Part shown: piece after piece, positions 14,556 to 23,021 of the stretch
How positions within the stretch are numbered: the first letter of the stretch is position 1
Layout: each line of letters opens with the position of its first letter
Assembly (NCBI GenBank): GCA_002070755.1
Contig: MWDY01000141.1
Coordinates: 1-23,096, forward strand
Source of the DNA: Spirochaetes bacterium ADurb.Bin110
GTDB taxonomy: Bacteria > Spirochaetota > Spirochaetia > Treponematales > Rectinemataceae
Reading direction: 5' to 3'
Length of the DNA: 23,096 bases
The notes under the pieces: generated by a model
The model's input: the letters and a program-made list of their open reading frames with translations, nothing else
The model's database searches: none
Told to the model about the DNA's origin: nothing
Position numbers and translations under genes: made by a program

Positions 14556-15410
14556 ATGAAGGAAAAAAATTATTCGCCTATAGATTATGTCCTATTGATT
14601 CCAGGAATCGGATTTATTGTGGTATTTATTGCTTCCTCGATTATTATCACAATTACGCAGAGTTTTGGTCTACTCAGTGTAACAGGGAAATCTCAATTTA
14701 CCATTGAGAATTGGAAAGCGATCTTTCATGATAAAGAATCGCTGGATTCTGTCTTATTTTCATTAAAAATGGGAGTATTAAGCTCTCTAGGAACATTAAT
14801 ATTTGCTTTTCCATTAGCACTTTTTTTGCGAAAGAGTGGTCCTGGTAAGCGCTTCCTTGGTTCTCTCATAAAGATCCCTCAGTTTATTCCAGCATTGGTT
14901 GCTGCCTTTCTTATAATTAACCTCATTTCGTACCATGGTATAATAAACGAAGCCCTCCTGGCTTTAGGGATTATCAAGGAGCCATTGCGCATGCTCAATG
15001 ATAAGTTTGGCTGGGGAGTGGTAGTTATTCAAATATGGAAAAATACTCCTTTTGTGCTCCTTATTCTTTCGGGCTCGCTTGCATCAATACATGACGATAT
15101 CATCGATGCTGCCCGGAATTTAGGTGCAGGTTCTTTTTCTGTATTATTTCGAATTTTTATACCTCTCTCAATGCCAGGTATCCTCATATCTATGATCCTT
15201 ATGTTCATCAAGGCATTTGGAGATTTTGCCATTACTAGTGTAGCAGGGCCAATCTATCCTCCTTCTATTGCCTTGCGAATGCGAAATACGGCGACACTGT
15301 TTCAGGAATGGGATAAAGCTGCTGTCTTGGGGGTGATTATCATTCTCACCACTCTGCTGATTACATGGCTCTATTCAAGGCTTGCAGAATTTGTTGTGGG
15401 AGAAAAGTAA
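14556..15410 (+). CDS. ABC importer permease 1 (PotB-like)
   Basis: 284 residues with six hydrophobic segments. The EAA loop that docks on the ATPase is DAARNLGAGSFSVLFRIF followed by IPLSMPGI (about residues 186-212). The fold is that of binding-protein-dependent permeases of the PotB/CysT/ThiP group. The gene starts 6 bp after the ATPase stop and ends 2 bp before the second permease, so the three membrane-complex genes are surely co-expressed. The ligand is not readable from permeases. Confidence 0.93.
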   Translation: MKEKNYSPIDYVLLIPGIGFIVVFIASSIIITITQSFGLLSVTGKSQFTIENWKAIFHDKESLDSVLFSLKMGVLSSLGTLIFAFPLALFLRKSGPGKRFLGSLIKIPQFIPALVAAFLIINLISYHGIINEALLALGIIKEPLRMLNDKFGWGVVVIQIWKNTPFVLLILSGSLASIHDDIIDAARNLGAGSFSVLFRIFIPLSMPGILISMILMFIKAFGDFAITSVAGPIYPPSIALRMRNTATLFQEWDKAAVLGVIIILTTLLITWLYSRLAEFVVGEK

Positions 15411-15412
15411 GT

Positions 15413-16282
15413 ATGCAAGAAAAAATACAGAAAATTCCATTATATATTCGCCAAGCTCGTCGAAAACAAAGCCTTACCACAATATTAACTGCCTTTTTTA
15501 TCGTTGTTCAAATCATATGGGTTGGCCTTCCTATTTTTATGGCAGTGCTTTGGTCCCTTGTCGATCCAGATCATCCTTGGTCTTTCCCGAGTATCTTGCC
15601 GGAAAAGCTTTCTTTGGCACAATGGGTTTATGTATTTAAATATACGAATATTGTTCGTGCGCTCAAAACAAGCTATATGCTCGCTCCCTGCGCAGTGGCG
15701 TTGTCCTTTCTTTTAGGGTTGCCAACAGCCTATGTACTTGGAAGGAAGCAGATTCGTGGCAAAAAGTTCTTTGAAACTATTGTGCTGTTGCCAATGATTA
15801 TGCCTGGAATGGTAGTAGCCCTTTTCCTCAGCAGAGTCTTTACTGCATTTGGTCTTGCACAAAATTTTTTTGGCTTGGTTCTTGCTCATACGCTCATGGC
15901 TCTTCCCTATATGATCAGACTATTGGCTACAAGCTTTGAAGCTATTCCCCAAGATATTATTGATGCTGCAGAGAATCTTGGAGCAAATACCTTTGTAAAA
16001 ATTAAGGATATCTTTCTCCCGATGATTCGTCCTGGTTTGCTTGCGGGAATCATATTTGCATTTACGACAAGTATTGAGGAATTTAACCTAACCTTCGTCA
16101 TTGGTACACCGACATTTGAAACCATACCGACAATTCTCTATTCTTTTTTAGGCTATAATTTCATTCGGACAAATGCAAGCGTTGTAGCGCTTATCATGAT
16201 GATTCCGAATATAATTTTGCTTTTTATTGTTGAAGACTTACTTAAGTTCGATTATTTATCAGCTTCATTAGGAAAGCTATGA
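15413..16282 (+). CDS. ABC importer permease 2 (PotC-like)
   Basis: 289 residues with about six membrane segments. The EAA loop is DAAENLGANTFVKIKDIF followed by LPMIRPGL. A longer reading upstream to 15365 overlaps the first permease and has no family features, so the ATG two bases after the preceding TAA is chosen; GGGAG in the end of the upstream gene can serve as ribosome site. It forms a heterodimer with permease 1 in the inner membrane. Confidence 0.93.
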   Translation: MQEKIQKIPLYIRQARRKQSLTTILTAFFIVVQIIWVGLPIFMAVLWSLVDPDHPWSFPSILPEKLSLAQWVYVFKYTNIVRALKTSYMLAPCAVALSFLLGLPTAYVLGRKQIRGKKFFETIVLLPMIMPGMVVALFLSRVFTAFGLAQNFFGLVLAHTLMALPYMIRLLATSFEAIPQDIIDAAENLGANTFVKIKDIFLPMIRPGLLAGIIFAFTTSIEEFNLTFVIGTPTFETIPTILYSFLGYNFIRTNASVVALIMMIPNIILLFIVEDLLKFDYLSASLGKL

Positions 16283-16321
16283 AAGCTGTAAATAATAATT
16301 CTTTTTTAGGAGGTGCTATCT

Positions 16322-17458
16322 ATGAAAAAGCATCTTTTGATGGTACTCGCTTTTTCTATTATAGCGAGTTGTGTGTTTGCAGCAGGCCCTTCAATCGACC
16401 TAAAGACTGCAAGTTGGGATAGTATTGTTGCAGCAGCGAAGGCAGAAGGCTCTATCACTTTCTACGCTTGGTATTTCCCTGATTACTTCAAAGAGGCTGC
16501 AGCCGATTTTGAAAAGAAGTATGGGATCAAGGCAAATGTGATTATCGGAGATCAGACTGCGAATTTCAATAAGGCGATTGCAGAAAAAGATATGCAGGTA
16601 GGCACGATCGATGCCATGATTGTGGGAGGTCAATGGGTAAAGACAACGACAGACCTCAATCTTTTCTATGGGCCAATCAAGAACATATTGCCGGATGCAG
16701 ACAAATTTGCAGCAACATCATGGGAAGTACAGGAAGGGGTACTAATTAATGGGTATTTAGCGCCATTTCATAGAAATCAAACTGGCTTACTTTATGATCC
16801 TGAAAGAGTGAAGGATTTACCTCAGACTTGGGAGGAACTAACTGCATGGATCAATGCACATCCGAAACAATTTGGCTTCTGTGATCCTTCAAAAGGAGGT
16901 TCGGGTCAAGCCTTTGTTCATACAGCGATTGGAGCTCTGGCTGGTGGCCTTGAAAAATATAAGGGGGACAAAGAAGTTGATCCTGCAAAAGTAGCGAATT
17001 GGAATATTGTCTGGAAATGGTTTAATGATAATAAGGATAAATACATCATTACTGTTTCCAATAATGATTCTATTATTCGACTCAATGGTGGAGAACTATC
17101 ACTGGTAGTAGCGTGGGACGATAATGTCAAGGATATGATTTCCAAGGGTAATCTTTTCAAGAGGGCTAAGATGTATATTCCCAAAATGGGATTACCAGGC
17201 GGTGGAGATACGGTGGGCATCTTAAAAAATGCACCCCATAAAGCTGCAGCCCTTGTGTGGATAAGCTTCTTGCAGTCAAAAGAACAGCAGCTAAAGAAAT
17301 TTCAGACTGTCAGTGCATATCCAGCTCGTACTGATATGACAATAGAAGGCACTCTTCTTTCCGAGGAAGATAGAAAAAATTACGCTGTTCCATGGTTTCC
17401 TGCATGCTATAAGGATTACATGATCAAGGAATTTGTGAAAAATGTATTGATGAAATAG
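16322..17458 (+). CDS. ABC importer substrate-binding protein (family 1 / PotD-Fbp-like)
   Basis: 378 residues. The signal region MKKHLLMVLAFSIIASC ends in IASC, which fits a lipobox, but VFA just after it also fits signal peptidase I; spirochaete-type lipoboxes make the lipoprotein reading plausible. The mature part starts with a helix then GSITFYAWYFPDYFKEAA, the opening of family-1 receptors, and has TGLLYDPERVKDLPQTWEEL and the late block VSAYPARTDM. AGGAGG (16308-16313) fixes the start. Last gene of the operon, 40 bp after permease 2. The ligand is unknown; the neighbouring isomerases suggest a sugar, polyol or sugar acid. Confidence 0.92.
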   Translation: MKKHLLMVLAFSIIASCVFAAGPSIDLKTASWDSIVAAAKAEGSITFYAWYFPDYFKEAAADFEKKYGIKANVIIGDQTANFNKAIAEKDMQVGTIDAMIVGGQWVKTTTDLNLFYGPIKNILPDADKFAATSWEVQEGVLINGYLAPFHRNQTGLLYDPERVKDLPQTWEELTAWINAHPKQFGFCDPSKGGSGQAFVHTAIGALAGGLEKYKGDKEVDPAKVANWNIVWKWFNDNKDKYIITVSNNDSIIRLNGGELSLVVAWDDNVKDMISKGNLFKRAKMYIPKMGLPGGGDTVGILKNAPHKAAALVWISFLQSKEQQLKKFQTVSAYPARTDMTIEGTLLSEEDRKNYAVPWFPACYKDYMIKEFVKNVLMK

Positions 17459-17479
17459 CCGAAGAAAGAGCGGATTTTC

Positions 17480-17515
17480 AAAGGCGGATCAGCAAAAATT
17501 TGCTGATCCGCCTTT
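17480..17515. terminator. Strong bidirectional intrinsic terminator
   Basis: AAAGGCGGATCAGC (17480-17493) pairs perfectly with GCTGATCCGCCTTT (17502-17515), and the AAAAATTT centre can add pairs. T-rich sequence follows on the plus strand and AT-rich sequence on the minus strand. It sits 22 bp after the ABC operon and 14 bp after the stop of the convergent isomerase, so it likely ends both transcripts. Confidence 0.88.
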
Positions 17516-17529
17516 ATAATTTATTTGGA

Positions 17530-18411
17530 TTATAATGATTTTGCTTGGCTTTTCTGTATTTCCTCTCGCACTTTATGTTGGATCAGTTTACCAAATGGTA
17601 GAAAGCGTTCAGCATAATATTCACAAATGAACATACCATTATAATTTTCCAGAAGAGAAAAGAGTTCATTGTACGGAATTTTGCCGAAATAGGGCGGTAG
17701 ATGGATATCTCCGCGGCCATACTCGATGCGATATCCCATCGGAAGAGCATCATATTTTGCTCGATCTGTTATTCTGAGCTCTTCAAAATTGCCAGTATTA
17801 TCGCTCAAATGGAGATGCGCAAGATAAGGAAGCGTTTTATTAAATGCTTCAATGAAATCAAATTTAAAATATTTAGAAGCTAAGAATGCGTGTCCTGTAT
17901 CAAAGGCTAATCTAAGATTAGGAGAATTTACTTCTGCAACAAGTTGGATGACTGGCTCTATCAGTTCTACCTCAATATTCTCTATGACTAAAAGCACACC
18001 TTTTTGTTGAGCATAATTTGCTGCTTTTCTATGTGCTTCGAAAAAGAGGCGTTCGACTTCACTGTTGCGGCTTTTGACTTCGTAATGAAGTACAAGTGGA
18101 GAAAAGCCGAGACGCGCGCATATATCGATTGATGACATTAATACGGATTTATGTTTCTCTCTATTTTCTATATCTCTTAAATCAAGGCCACGTCCGATAT
18201 GTGCTGAATAAGCAAATGGGAATTCCCTAAACATATGGTCAGCATATTCAACCCATGCTTCATTTATGTATCCATCTATGATTAGGGGATATGTATCAAG
18301 GCATATCTCTACTGCATCAAATTCATTTTCTCTAAAAATAGAGAGATACCTTCTTGTAGTTTCTGGATCATAACTTTCATTAGGAAGATTAATACCAATG
18401 GTTGGCGACAT
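17530..18411 (-). CDS. Sugar isomerase/epimerase, paralog of the first operon gene
   Basis: 293 residues, AP-endonuclease-2/IolE-like TIM barrel. Metal-site blocks: E144 (LVIENIEVE), D171 and H174 (AFDTGHAF), H199/H201 (LAHLHLSDN), and a last Glu in FICEYY. It shares IGIN at the start, and the GRGDIHLPPYFGKIPYNELF stretch, with the gene at 11698-12648, so the two are paralogs. It reads towards the ABC operon and shares its terminator. AAGG lies about 10 bases before the ATG. A minus-strand TATAAT at 18435-18430 may be its -10 box. Confidence 0.87.
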   Translation of the reverse strand: MSPTIGINLPNESYDPETTRRYLSIFRENEFDAVEICLDTYPLIIDGYINEAWVEYADHMFREFPFAYSAHIGRGLDLRDIENREKHKSVLMSSIDICARLGFSPLVLHYEVKSRNSEVERLFFEAHRKAANYAQQKGVLLVIENIEVELIEPVIQLVAEVNSPNLRLAFDTGHAFLASKYFKFDFIEAFNKTLPYLAHLHLSDNTGNFEELRITDRAKYDALPMGYRIEYGRGDIHLPPYFGKIPYNELFSLLENYNGMFICEYYAERFLPFGKLIQHKVREEIQKSQAKSL

Positions 18412-18429
18412 ATTTATACCTTAACCTAA

Positions 18430-18435
18430 ATTATA
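18430..18435 (-). promoter_or_regulatory. Possible -10 box of the third isomerase gene
   Basis: A perfect TATAAT on the minus strand 18 bp before the start codon. The hexamer 17 nt upstream (TTTTAA) is a poor -35, so an activator may be needed or the call may be wrong. The start site would leave a leader of only about 12 nt. Confidence 0.35.
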
Positions 18436-18537
18436 TAACAATTAAATGGATCTTAAAAGGATCTATCCAAAAATTTCAAGATCGGTTTAAATCTTCCTTG
18501 AACTGACCCCTGCAAGTATACACGAAAGGGGAATAAA

Positions 18538-18880
18538 ATGAAGTATCGGAAGACCGAGAGGCAAGGTGTGAAGTATCCTTTAAAACTTAAGAGAAAGGTA
18601 CTCAAGGACTACTTCGATAGTACAGATGGCATTCGTGGGCTCGAACGAACCTATGGTATTCAGCAGCAATTGATTCTGTCATGGATCAAACGCTGTGAAA
18701 ATCCAGCTCAACGATTACGACAGGGTTAGGCAACAAAACAAGCGTGTATCCACCTCCCTGAACCTCCATCATTTTACGATCCACGTAAATAGCTTGAGTA
18801 TCTTCGGACCGAAAATGCGTATCTACGTGAAATGCTCATTTTGAGCGGTTATCGGAAGACTAGTCGTAAAAAAAAGATTT
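18538..18880 (+). pseudogene. IS3-family orfA, interrupted
   Basis: MKYRKTERQGVKYPLKLKRK starts the OrfA, with an HTH around GIRGLERTYGIQQQLILSW. A TAG ends the first piece at 18729. The same frame goes on to DPRK, a second TAG, then LEYLRTENAYLREMLILSG, the leucine-zipper coiled coil found before the OrfA/OrfB junction. An A8G run at 18868-18876 is where IS3 elements usually shift frame by -1, but orfB here lies in the +1 frame, so a base has probably been lost. GGGG precedes the ATG. Confidence 0.82.
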
Positions 18881-19455
18881 TTCGCCATCGAAGAGCTTGC
18901 CCAACGAGGCTAGCAAGTGAAACTGCTTTGTCTTATCATGCACATTTCAAGAAGTGGCTATTACCGGTACCTTCACGCGAATAATGAGTCTGCTAAAGAA
19001 GCTTTACTCGTCGACACTATGAGGAGCATTCAAGAAGACGTCCACTATAACTACGGTGCAAAGAGGATGGCCCGGTATCTTTCTCTGACCGAAGGAACAC
19101 CGATCAATCATAAGCGGATCGCACGAATCATGAATGAGCATCTATTGAATGCGCAGATACGCAAACGCCGGCATCCTGCATACTGGTACCAACAGCGACG
19201 TAGGGAGCGATTGTCGGATCGGCAATGTGGGCCAAATATCCTGGCTCGGAATTTTCGTTCAGCACTTCCACTCAAAAAGCTTGTGACCGATGTTACCTGG
19301 ATATCGTTTGCAGGAGGCACACTGTATCTTGAGTGCGATCATGGATTTATTCAACCATGAGATCGTTTCCTACGGATTGAGCATCAAGAACACGACTGAG
19401 GCTGTCGTGGCACCGATTCGTAAGCTTGCGGCAGCGAAAAACCTTGAAAGATGCT
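18875..19455 (+). pseudogene. IS3-family orfB transposase, interrupted and truncated
   Basis: The frame reads FFAIEELAQRG, a TAG where Tyr is usual, then VKLLCLIMHISRSGYYRYL, YNYGAKRMARYLS and KLVTDVTWISF, which carries the first catalytic Asp of DDE. At about 19331 a one-base insertion shifts the frame; the next frame continues IMDLFNHEIVSYGLS. Another slip near 19440 is likely, since a third frame reads LKDANFM, the lead-in to the second Asp motif. There the IS21-type end begins, so the second Asp and the Glu are missing. Confidence 0.83.
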
Positions 19456-19470
19456 AATTTCATGATGTTT

Positions 19471-19536
19471 TTTACATGCTTCGGTAAGGAATATTTTACA
19501 TGCCTCGGTAAGCACTTTTTTACATGCTTCGGTAAG
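19471..19536. repeat. Three IS21-type terminal repeats with 24-bp period
   Basis: TTTACATGCTTCGGTAAG at 19471-19488 and 19519-19536, with a one-base variant (CCTCGG) at 19495-19512. The period is exactly 24 bp. IS21-family ends carry such multiple repeats as binding sites for the IstA transposase, and these lie at the istB-distal tip of the remnant. Confidence 0.75.
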
Positions 19537-19543
19537 CAGATTT

Positions 19544-20164
19544 TTATTCCTTGACAGGTTCTTTCTCCTCCTTCCTTAGAGTTTTATCTTTGAGCCTATA
19601 TGATTGGCCTCTCAACGAGAAGCAGAGAGCGTTTTCGAGTATACGATCAAGTAATGCAGCAGTGAGCACAGGATCTCCCATTACTTCAGCCCATTCATCG
19701 ATCCTCTTGTTGGTAGTAAAAATTAGGGAAGACCTTTCATATAACTCTGAGATGAAACTGAAGAATCTGTTTGCCTCTTCCTTTGTGATAGGTGTATAGC
19801 CAATCTCATCGATGATGATTACTTGGCTTTTCTTTAGTTTCGCGAGTCTATACTTAGAGATTTTTTGGTAAGGAGCATTGTCGAGGATGTCTACAAGGTT
19901 GACCATGCGTTCATAACACACTGAGTAACCTGCATCGATAGCCTTAAGTCCAAGGCCGACCGCGAGCATGGTCTTACCAAGTCCTGGAGGACCCATGAAA
20001 AAGAGGTTCTGGTTTGCTGCAATCCAGGTGAGTTCCTTAAGTGCATCGATCTGACTTTTTGTGATTCCAGCCTCGAGCTCATCTAGCTCGAAGGCCTCAA
20101 TCGGTAAGGAGCTTATCTCTGTACTCCATCCAGGATACTGATTCCTTGCGCTTATGCTCTTCCT
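19544..20164 (-). pseudogene. istB: IS21-family helper ATPase istB, 5'-truncated
   Basis: An open frame runs from about 20164 with no normal start until the Met before GPPGLGKT (Walker A, at 19996). Upstream of it YPGWSTEISSLPIEAFELDE and ALKELTWIAANQNLFF resemble the IstB region before Walker A. Walker B is VIIIDEIGYTPI, then FFSFISELYERSSLIFTTN, DRILENALCFSLRG and QSYRLK follow, as in IstB. IstB is a DnaC-like AAA+ protein that assists IstA. The usual N-terminal 70 residues are missing, so activity is doubtful. Confidence 0.8.
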
Positions 20165-20578
20165 TCACAATGATCCTATTCTGTTGGTCGCTTATGACAT
20201 GCTTGGTGATAAGCCTGTCACTCTCTATTTCATATACATGGTAAGCGGATTGCATTATTCTTTCTGTCACACCATTTAGGGATACCGGCTATAGCCTTTT
20301 CTATTGAGAGGCCATCTTTGAGCCTTGCACTGAAGTAATTGCTCTTTACGTATTTCACAAGCTTTTCAATCTGGCCTTTCGTCTGGGGGTCTTTAGTACG
20401 GCAGACATAGAGGCTCACTTCTTGCTCTAAAAGAAAATCTTTGAACACCCTTGTCACGGCTTCTTCTTAGCTCCAAAGCGATAAAATGAACTATAGAAGA
20501 ATCCTCAAGGAGCTCTTAGCCATAATCCAGTTGTGCTTGTTCTCCATAGGGGATAGCCTGTTCATCCACATAGTCCAT
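20097..20578 (-). pseudogene. istA: IS21-family transposase istA, fragments
   Basis: The first piece, from 20578, reads MDYVDEQAIPYGEQAQLDYG, which contains the first catalytic Asp, then a TAA, then ELLEDSSIVHFIA. A shifted frame gives YVCRTKDPQTKGQIEKLVKY with the catalytic Glu, and GIPKWCDRKN. A further shift gives AYHVYEIESDRLITKHVI to a TGA at 20097. About 80 residues between the first two pieces, including the middle Asp, and the whole N-terminus are gone. Confidence 0.8.
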
Positions 20579-20588
20579 TTCTCTAAAG

Positions 20589-20613
20589 TGTATTTTGTCA
20601 AGTAAAAATCCCC
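20589..20613. repeat. IS21 terminal inverted repeat, istB end
   Basis: It starts TGTATTTTGTCAAG and ends ATCCCC. Compared with the inverted 22997-23021 it matches at 17 of 25 positions. A related internal copy with ATTCCCC ends at 20636, 23 bp further in. Confidence 0.6.
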
Positions 20614-20637
20614 AAAAAAATCGGCAAAAATTCCCCA

Positions 20638-21417
20638 TCAGCTCGTGGGTAATTTTTCCTCCCCTCGTTGCCGCATAAGCGCATGTTTCATCCGGTAGCT
20701 CTCACCTTCAAAGAGCAGAATATGCCCATGGTGAGCAAGCCTATCGATCATCGCAGCTGCCATCTGATCGTCAGTGAAGATAGTCCCCCACTTCGAAAAC
20801 TCAAGGTTCGTCGTGAGCACCATGCTCCGCCGCTCATAGGAGTCAGCGATAATCCGAAAGAGAAGCTGAGCTCCCTGGCGATCAACCGGCACATAGCCCT
20901 ATTCATCAATAATGAGTAAGTCGGCTCTAAGAATATTTTTAAGGAGCTTCTCGAGTATCCCCTCCTTGAATGCTTCAGAGAGCTTCACTACAAGCTCGGC
21001 TGCAGTGAAAAACCGTGTGTGGAGTGAGTGGAGGCAGGCAGCAACGCCAAGGGCAGTCGCAAGGTGGGTTTTTCCTGTACCAACAGGCCCATAGAGCACA
21101 AGGTTTTGCTGCTTAGTGACGAGCTCAGCCGAAAGAAGTCCCTCTTTCGGTAAGCTGGGCGGCAGTTTCACACTGCAGAAGTCAAAACCTTCAAAGGTTT
21201 TATAGACCGGAAAGCCAGCTTCACGCAAAAACCGGGCTTTCCTGGCTTCCTCCCGACTCGCCATCTCTCCTTCCAGTACCTTAAGTAGAAAGCTCTCTTC
21301 TGCTGCCGTTGCCTCTTCTTCACAGAGTTTCACCGCAGTCTGGCTCAAGGCCATCCGCTTTAAGAGCAGGGAGATCTCAGTCCGTGACTGGCTACGATTA
21401 ACCCTAGCTCTTCTCAT
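20638..21417 (-). pseudogene. istB: IS21-family helper ATPase istB with one amber codon
   Basis: Full-length, 259 codons, if one TAG (20899-20901) is ignored. Walker A is GPVGTGKT (110-117); Walker B is LLIIDE (167-172), and the TAG follows directly, where LG or IG is usual; the same frame then reads GYVPVDRQGAQLLFRIIADS, TTNLEFSKW and DRLAHHGHILLFEGESYR. The N-terminus LLLKRMALSQTAVKL and EEARKARFLREAGFP are typical IstB. Its ATG overlaps the istA stop by ATGA. A single base change from TTG would make the TAG, so the loss looks recent. Without readthrough the product lacks sensor and arginine-finger regions. Confidence 0.88.
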
Positions 21418-22886
21418 GGTCCACTCCCTCTTTCTTCGATAAAGGCGCGATCATAATAGCCAAGATCAGGACCGAGAGCACACGGCTCTCCCAGTTCCTC
21501 AAACGCCACCCGAGCGGCCACCACCCCAAGGCTATACCGATCAAGCCTCCTACAGCGTATCGCCTCTTCAAGAGAGCTCATCGCAACCTCAAAGCCAAAG
21601 CGCTCACTACTCTCGGTCAGGACCTGCAGCACTGTCTTGAGTTCAGGCTTCGATAGTCCATCCAGGCTGCTGCGCACGTCCTCACTCACCTGGGAGCGGA
21701 AGGCACTATTCGGCCAAGCCCCAGGTTTTCGAAGAAGCGTGGCAAGGCTTGTCCGATAGTCAGCACTGTCAGTTCGTTCCTCACCATAGACCCGAAGATG
21801 AGTACAAAGCACATTGCCATCCGGACGATATACGACAAGCTCATGGGCTTTTAGGCCTACGATAAGCGGGCTATTGCCATACTCCGGTGCACTCGAGTAC
21901 CAGTGTTTGCCATCCACACAGAACTTCCAATAGCCATCCGTAGAGACTCGCTCAAAACGCTCCACGTTGAAAGGATGCACCGGCAAGCTCCCAAGGGCTT
22001 TCTTATCCTCCGCAAAGAGCTCCGAGATAGAAAGGCCTTTCTTATAGTGCTCCCGCTCGTGATCTTCTTCAGCCCTCATAAAGAGCTCTTTGTTAAACTC
22101 ATCAAGGCTTTCCACCTCTGGCATAGGGACAAAGAAGTTTCTCCTTGTATACCCAATCTTATTCTCCACATTGCCTTTCTCATGGCCTGCGTTCACATTG
22201 CAGAAGCTCACCGAAAAGCCATAGTGGCACTTAAAACGTAAGAAAAGCTCACTATAACTAACCTTGCCCTGAATACGCCTGCCAATGCCTGTCCCATTGT
22301 CCACCACAATCCGTAAGGGTACGCCTCCGATGTACGCAAAAATATTCATAAGCCCCTGACAGACACACTCCGCCCTCTCTCCTCCAAAGCATTGGCTAAA
22401 GCCTGCATTGCTATACGGAAAACTTAACGTGAGGTACTTAATTGTCTTCCGTATGCCTCCTATGAGAATCTCCGCTTCCCCAAAGTCTGCCTGTGCTTCA
22501 GCTTTTGCCCAGAGAAGCTCAAGATATCCCTTCGATTGTTCCTTCGCCTCCTTGCACTGCTTCACATACCGCTGCACGAGCGCATAGGAGCATTGATACT
22601 CCTCAGGATATTCTTTCTTGAGCCGCTCATGGATTCTTTTTGCCGTATGGCGCTCTCTATAGCGCATCTGGCGATCCTCTCTAAGCCACTCATCGATCTT
22701 CGGCTTAAACCGATCAAGCTTCGACTGCTTCCCCTTCGCGACCTCCAAGGATCTATTGAAATCCTCCTTCTTCATGTAGTGCGCCACTGTCTTTCGATCT
22801 ACCCGAAGTCGCTTCGCAATCTCAACCGGTCCATAACCCTCCCGTTGCAACTCCTTGATCTGATCAACCTGGTTCATCTCGAGCAT
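21414..22886 (-). CDS. istA: IS21-family transposase IstA
   Basis: 490 residues, intact. The N-terminal HTH is GYGPVEIAKRLRVDRKTVAHY (about 18-37). The DDE catalytic triad is visible as D134 (AQADFGEAEI), D196 (IVVDNGTG) and E241 (GHEKGNVENKIGYTRRNF). The C-terminal part contains the Mu-transposase-like beta-barrel region (VDGKHWYSSAPEYGNSP) and ends overlapping istB. GGGAGGAGGAG precedes the first ATG; a second ATG at 22877 is also well placed. It cuts and joins the element ends with help from IstB, which is broken here. Confidence 0.94.
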   Translation of the reverse strand: MLEMNQVDQIKELQREGYGPVEIAKRLRVDRKTVAHYMKKEDFNRSLEVAKGKQSKLDRFKPKIDEWLREDRQMRYRERHTAKRIHERLKKEYPEEYQCSYALVQRYVKQCKEAKEQSKGYLELLWAKAEAQADFGEAEILIGGIRKTIKYLTLSFPYSNAGFSQCFGGERAECVCQGLMNIFAYIGGVPLRIVVDNGTGIGRRIQGKVSYSELFLRFKCHYGFSVSFCNVNAGHEKGNVENKIGYTRRNFFVPMPEVESLDEFNKELFMRAEEDHEREHYKKGLSISELFAEDKKALGSLPVHPFNVERFERVSTDGYWKFCVDGKHWYSSAPEYGNSPLIVGLKAHELVVYRPDGNVLCTHLRVYGEERTDSADYRTSLATLLRKPGAWPNSAFRSQVSEDVRSSLDGLSKPELKTVLQVLTESSERFGFEVAMSSLEEAIRCRRLDRYSLGVVAARVAFEELGEPCALGPDLGYYDRAFIEERGSGP

Positions 22887-22996
22887 CTCCTCCTCCCTGT
22901 AGACTTGTATCCTACAGGCTTTCTACCTCAGTTTCTCCCCACGATTTTCATGGGGAATTCTGACGCTTTTTTTGTCCATCCCAGTTTGATCTTTTC

Positions 22997-23021
22997 GGGG
23001 AATTCTAGTGTACACTACACA
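22997..23021. repeat. IS21 terminal inverted repeat, istA end
   Basis: Read on the minus strand it begins TGTGTAGTGTACACTAG and ends ATTCCCC. The exact tip is uncertain: the flanking IS256-type frame would itself read GTGTA here, so the element may begin a few bases further in, at TGTACACTAG (23014). An inner GGGGAATTC copy lies at 22952-22960, 45 bp inside. Confidence 0.55.

Larger units (their letters stand above)
18499..19462 (+). mobile_element. IS3-family (IS150-like) element remnant
   Basis: The left end reads TGAACTGACCCCTGCAAGT, a typical terminal repeat of this group, 39 bp before orfA. OrfA and most of OrfB follow with several lesions. The right part is lost where an IS21-type end begins near 19463. 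It differs in sequence from the IS3 relic at the left edge of the window. Confidence 0.8.
19463..20588 (-). mobile_element. Old IS21-family element, decayed (istA' istB')
   Basis: It contains a three-copy terminal repeat at one end, a truncated istB and scraps of istA, all on the minus strand. Its upstream part is cut where the younger IS21 element begins at 20589. The proteins are clearly different from those of the neighbour, so this is a separate insertion and not a duplication. Confidence 0.75.
20589..23021 (-). mobile_element. IS21-family element, nearly complete
   Basis: About 2.43 kb, the usual IS21 size, with istA then istB on the minus strand joined by ATGA. The ends are 25-bp imperfect inverted repeats, 17 of 25 matching, each ending in CCCC. 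Inner copies of AATTCCCC lie at both ends (20629-20636 and, inverted, 22952-22959). I see no target-site duplication. One nonsense codon in istB probably makes it non-autonomous. Confidence 0.8.

Noticed and set aside
19471..19536. Three regularly spaced repeats as a small CRISPR array
   Set aside because: The gaps are 6 bp, far too short for spacers, no cas genes are near, and an IS21 istB lies next to them.
18727..20901. Repeated in-frame TAG codons (IS3 orfA and orfB, IS21 istB) as a sign of amber recoding
   Set aside because: Intact genes here end normally at TAG (aldolase at 695, PAS gene, ABC ATPase, binding protein), and the TAGs in frame occur only in transposon genes, some with other stops and frameshifts. 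Decay explains them.
21145..21155. A TTCGGTAAG match in the young istB as a fourth copy of the 24-bp repeat
   Set aside because: It lies within conserved istB coding sequence, only nine bases match, and the ACATG half is missing.
147..23021. The whole window as one composite transposon flanked by IS elements
   Set aside because: The flanking elements belong to different families or differ in sequence, and no shared ends or target duplications are seen.
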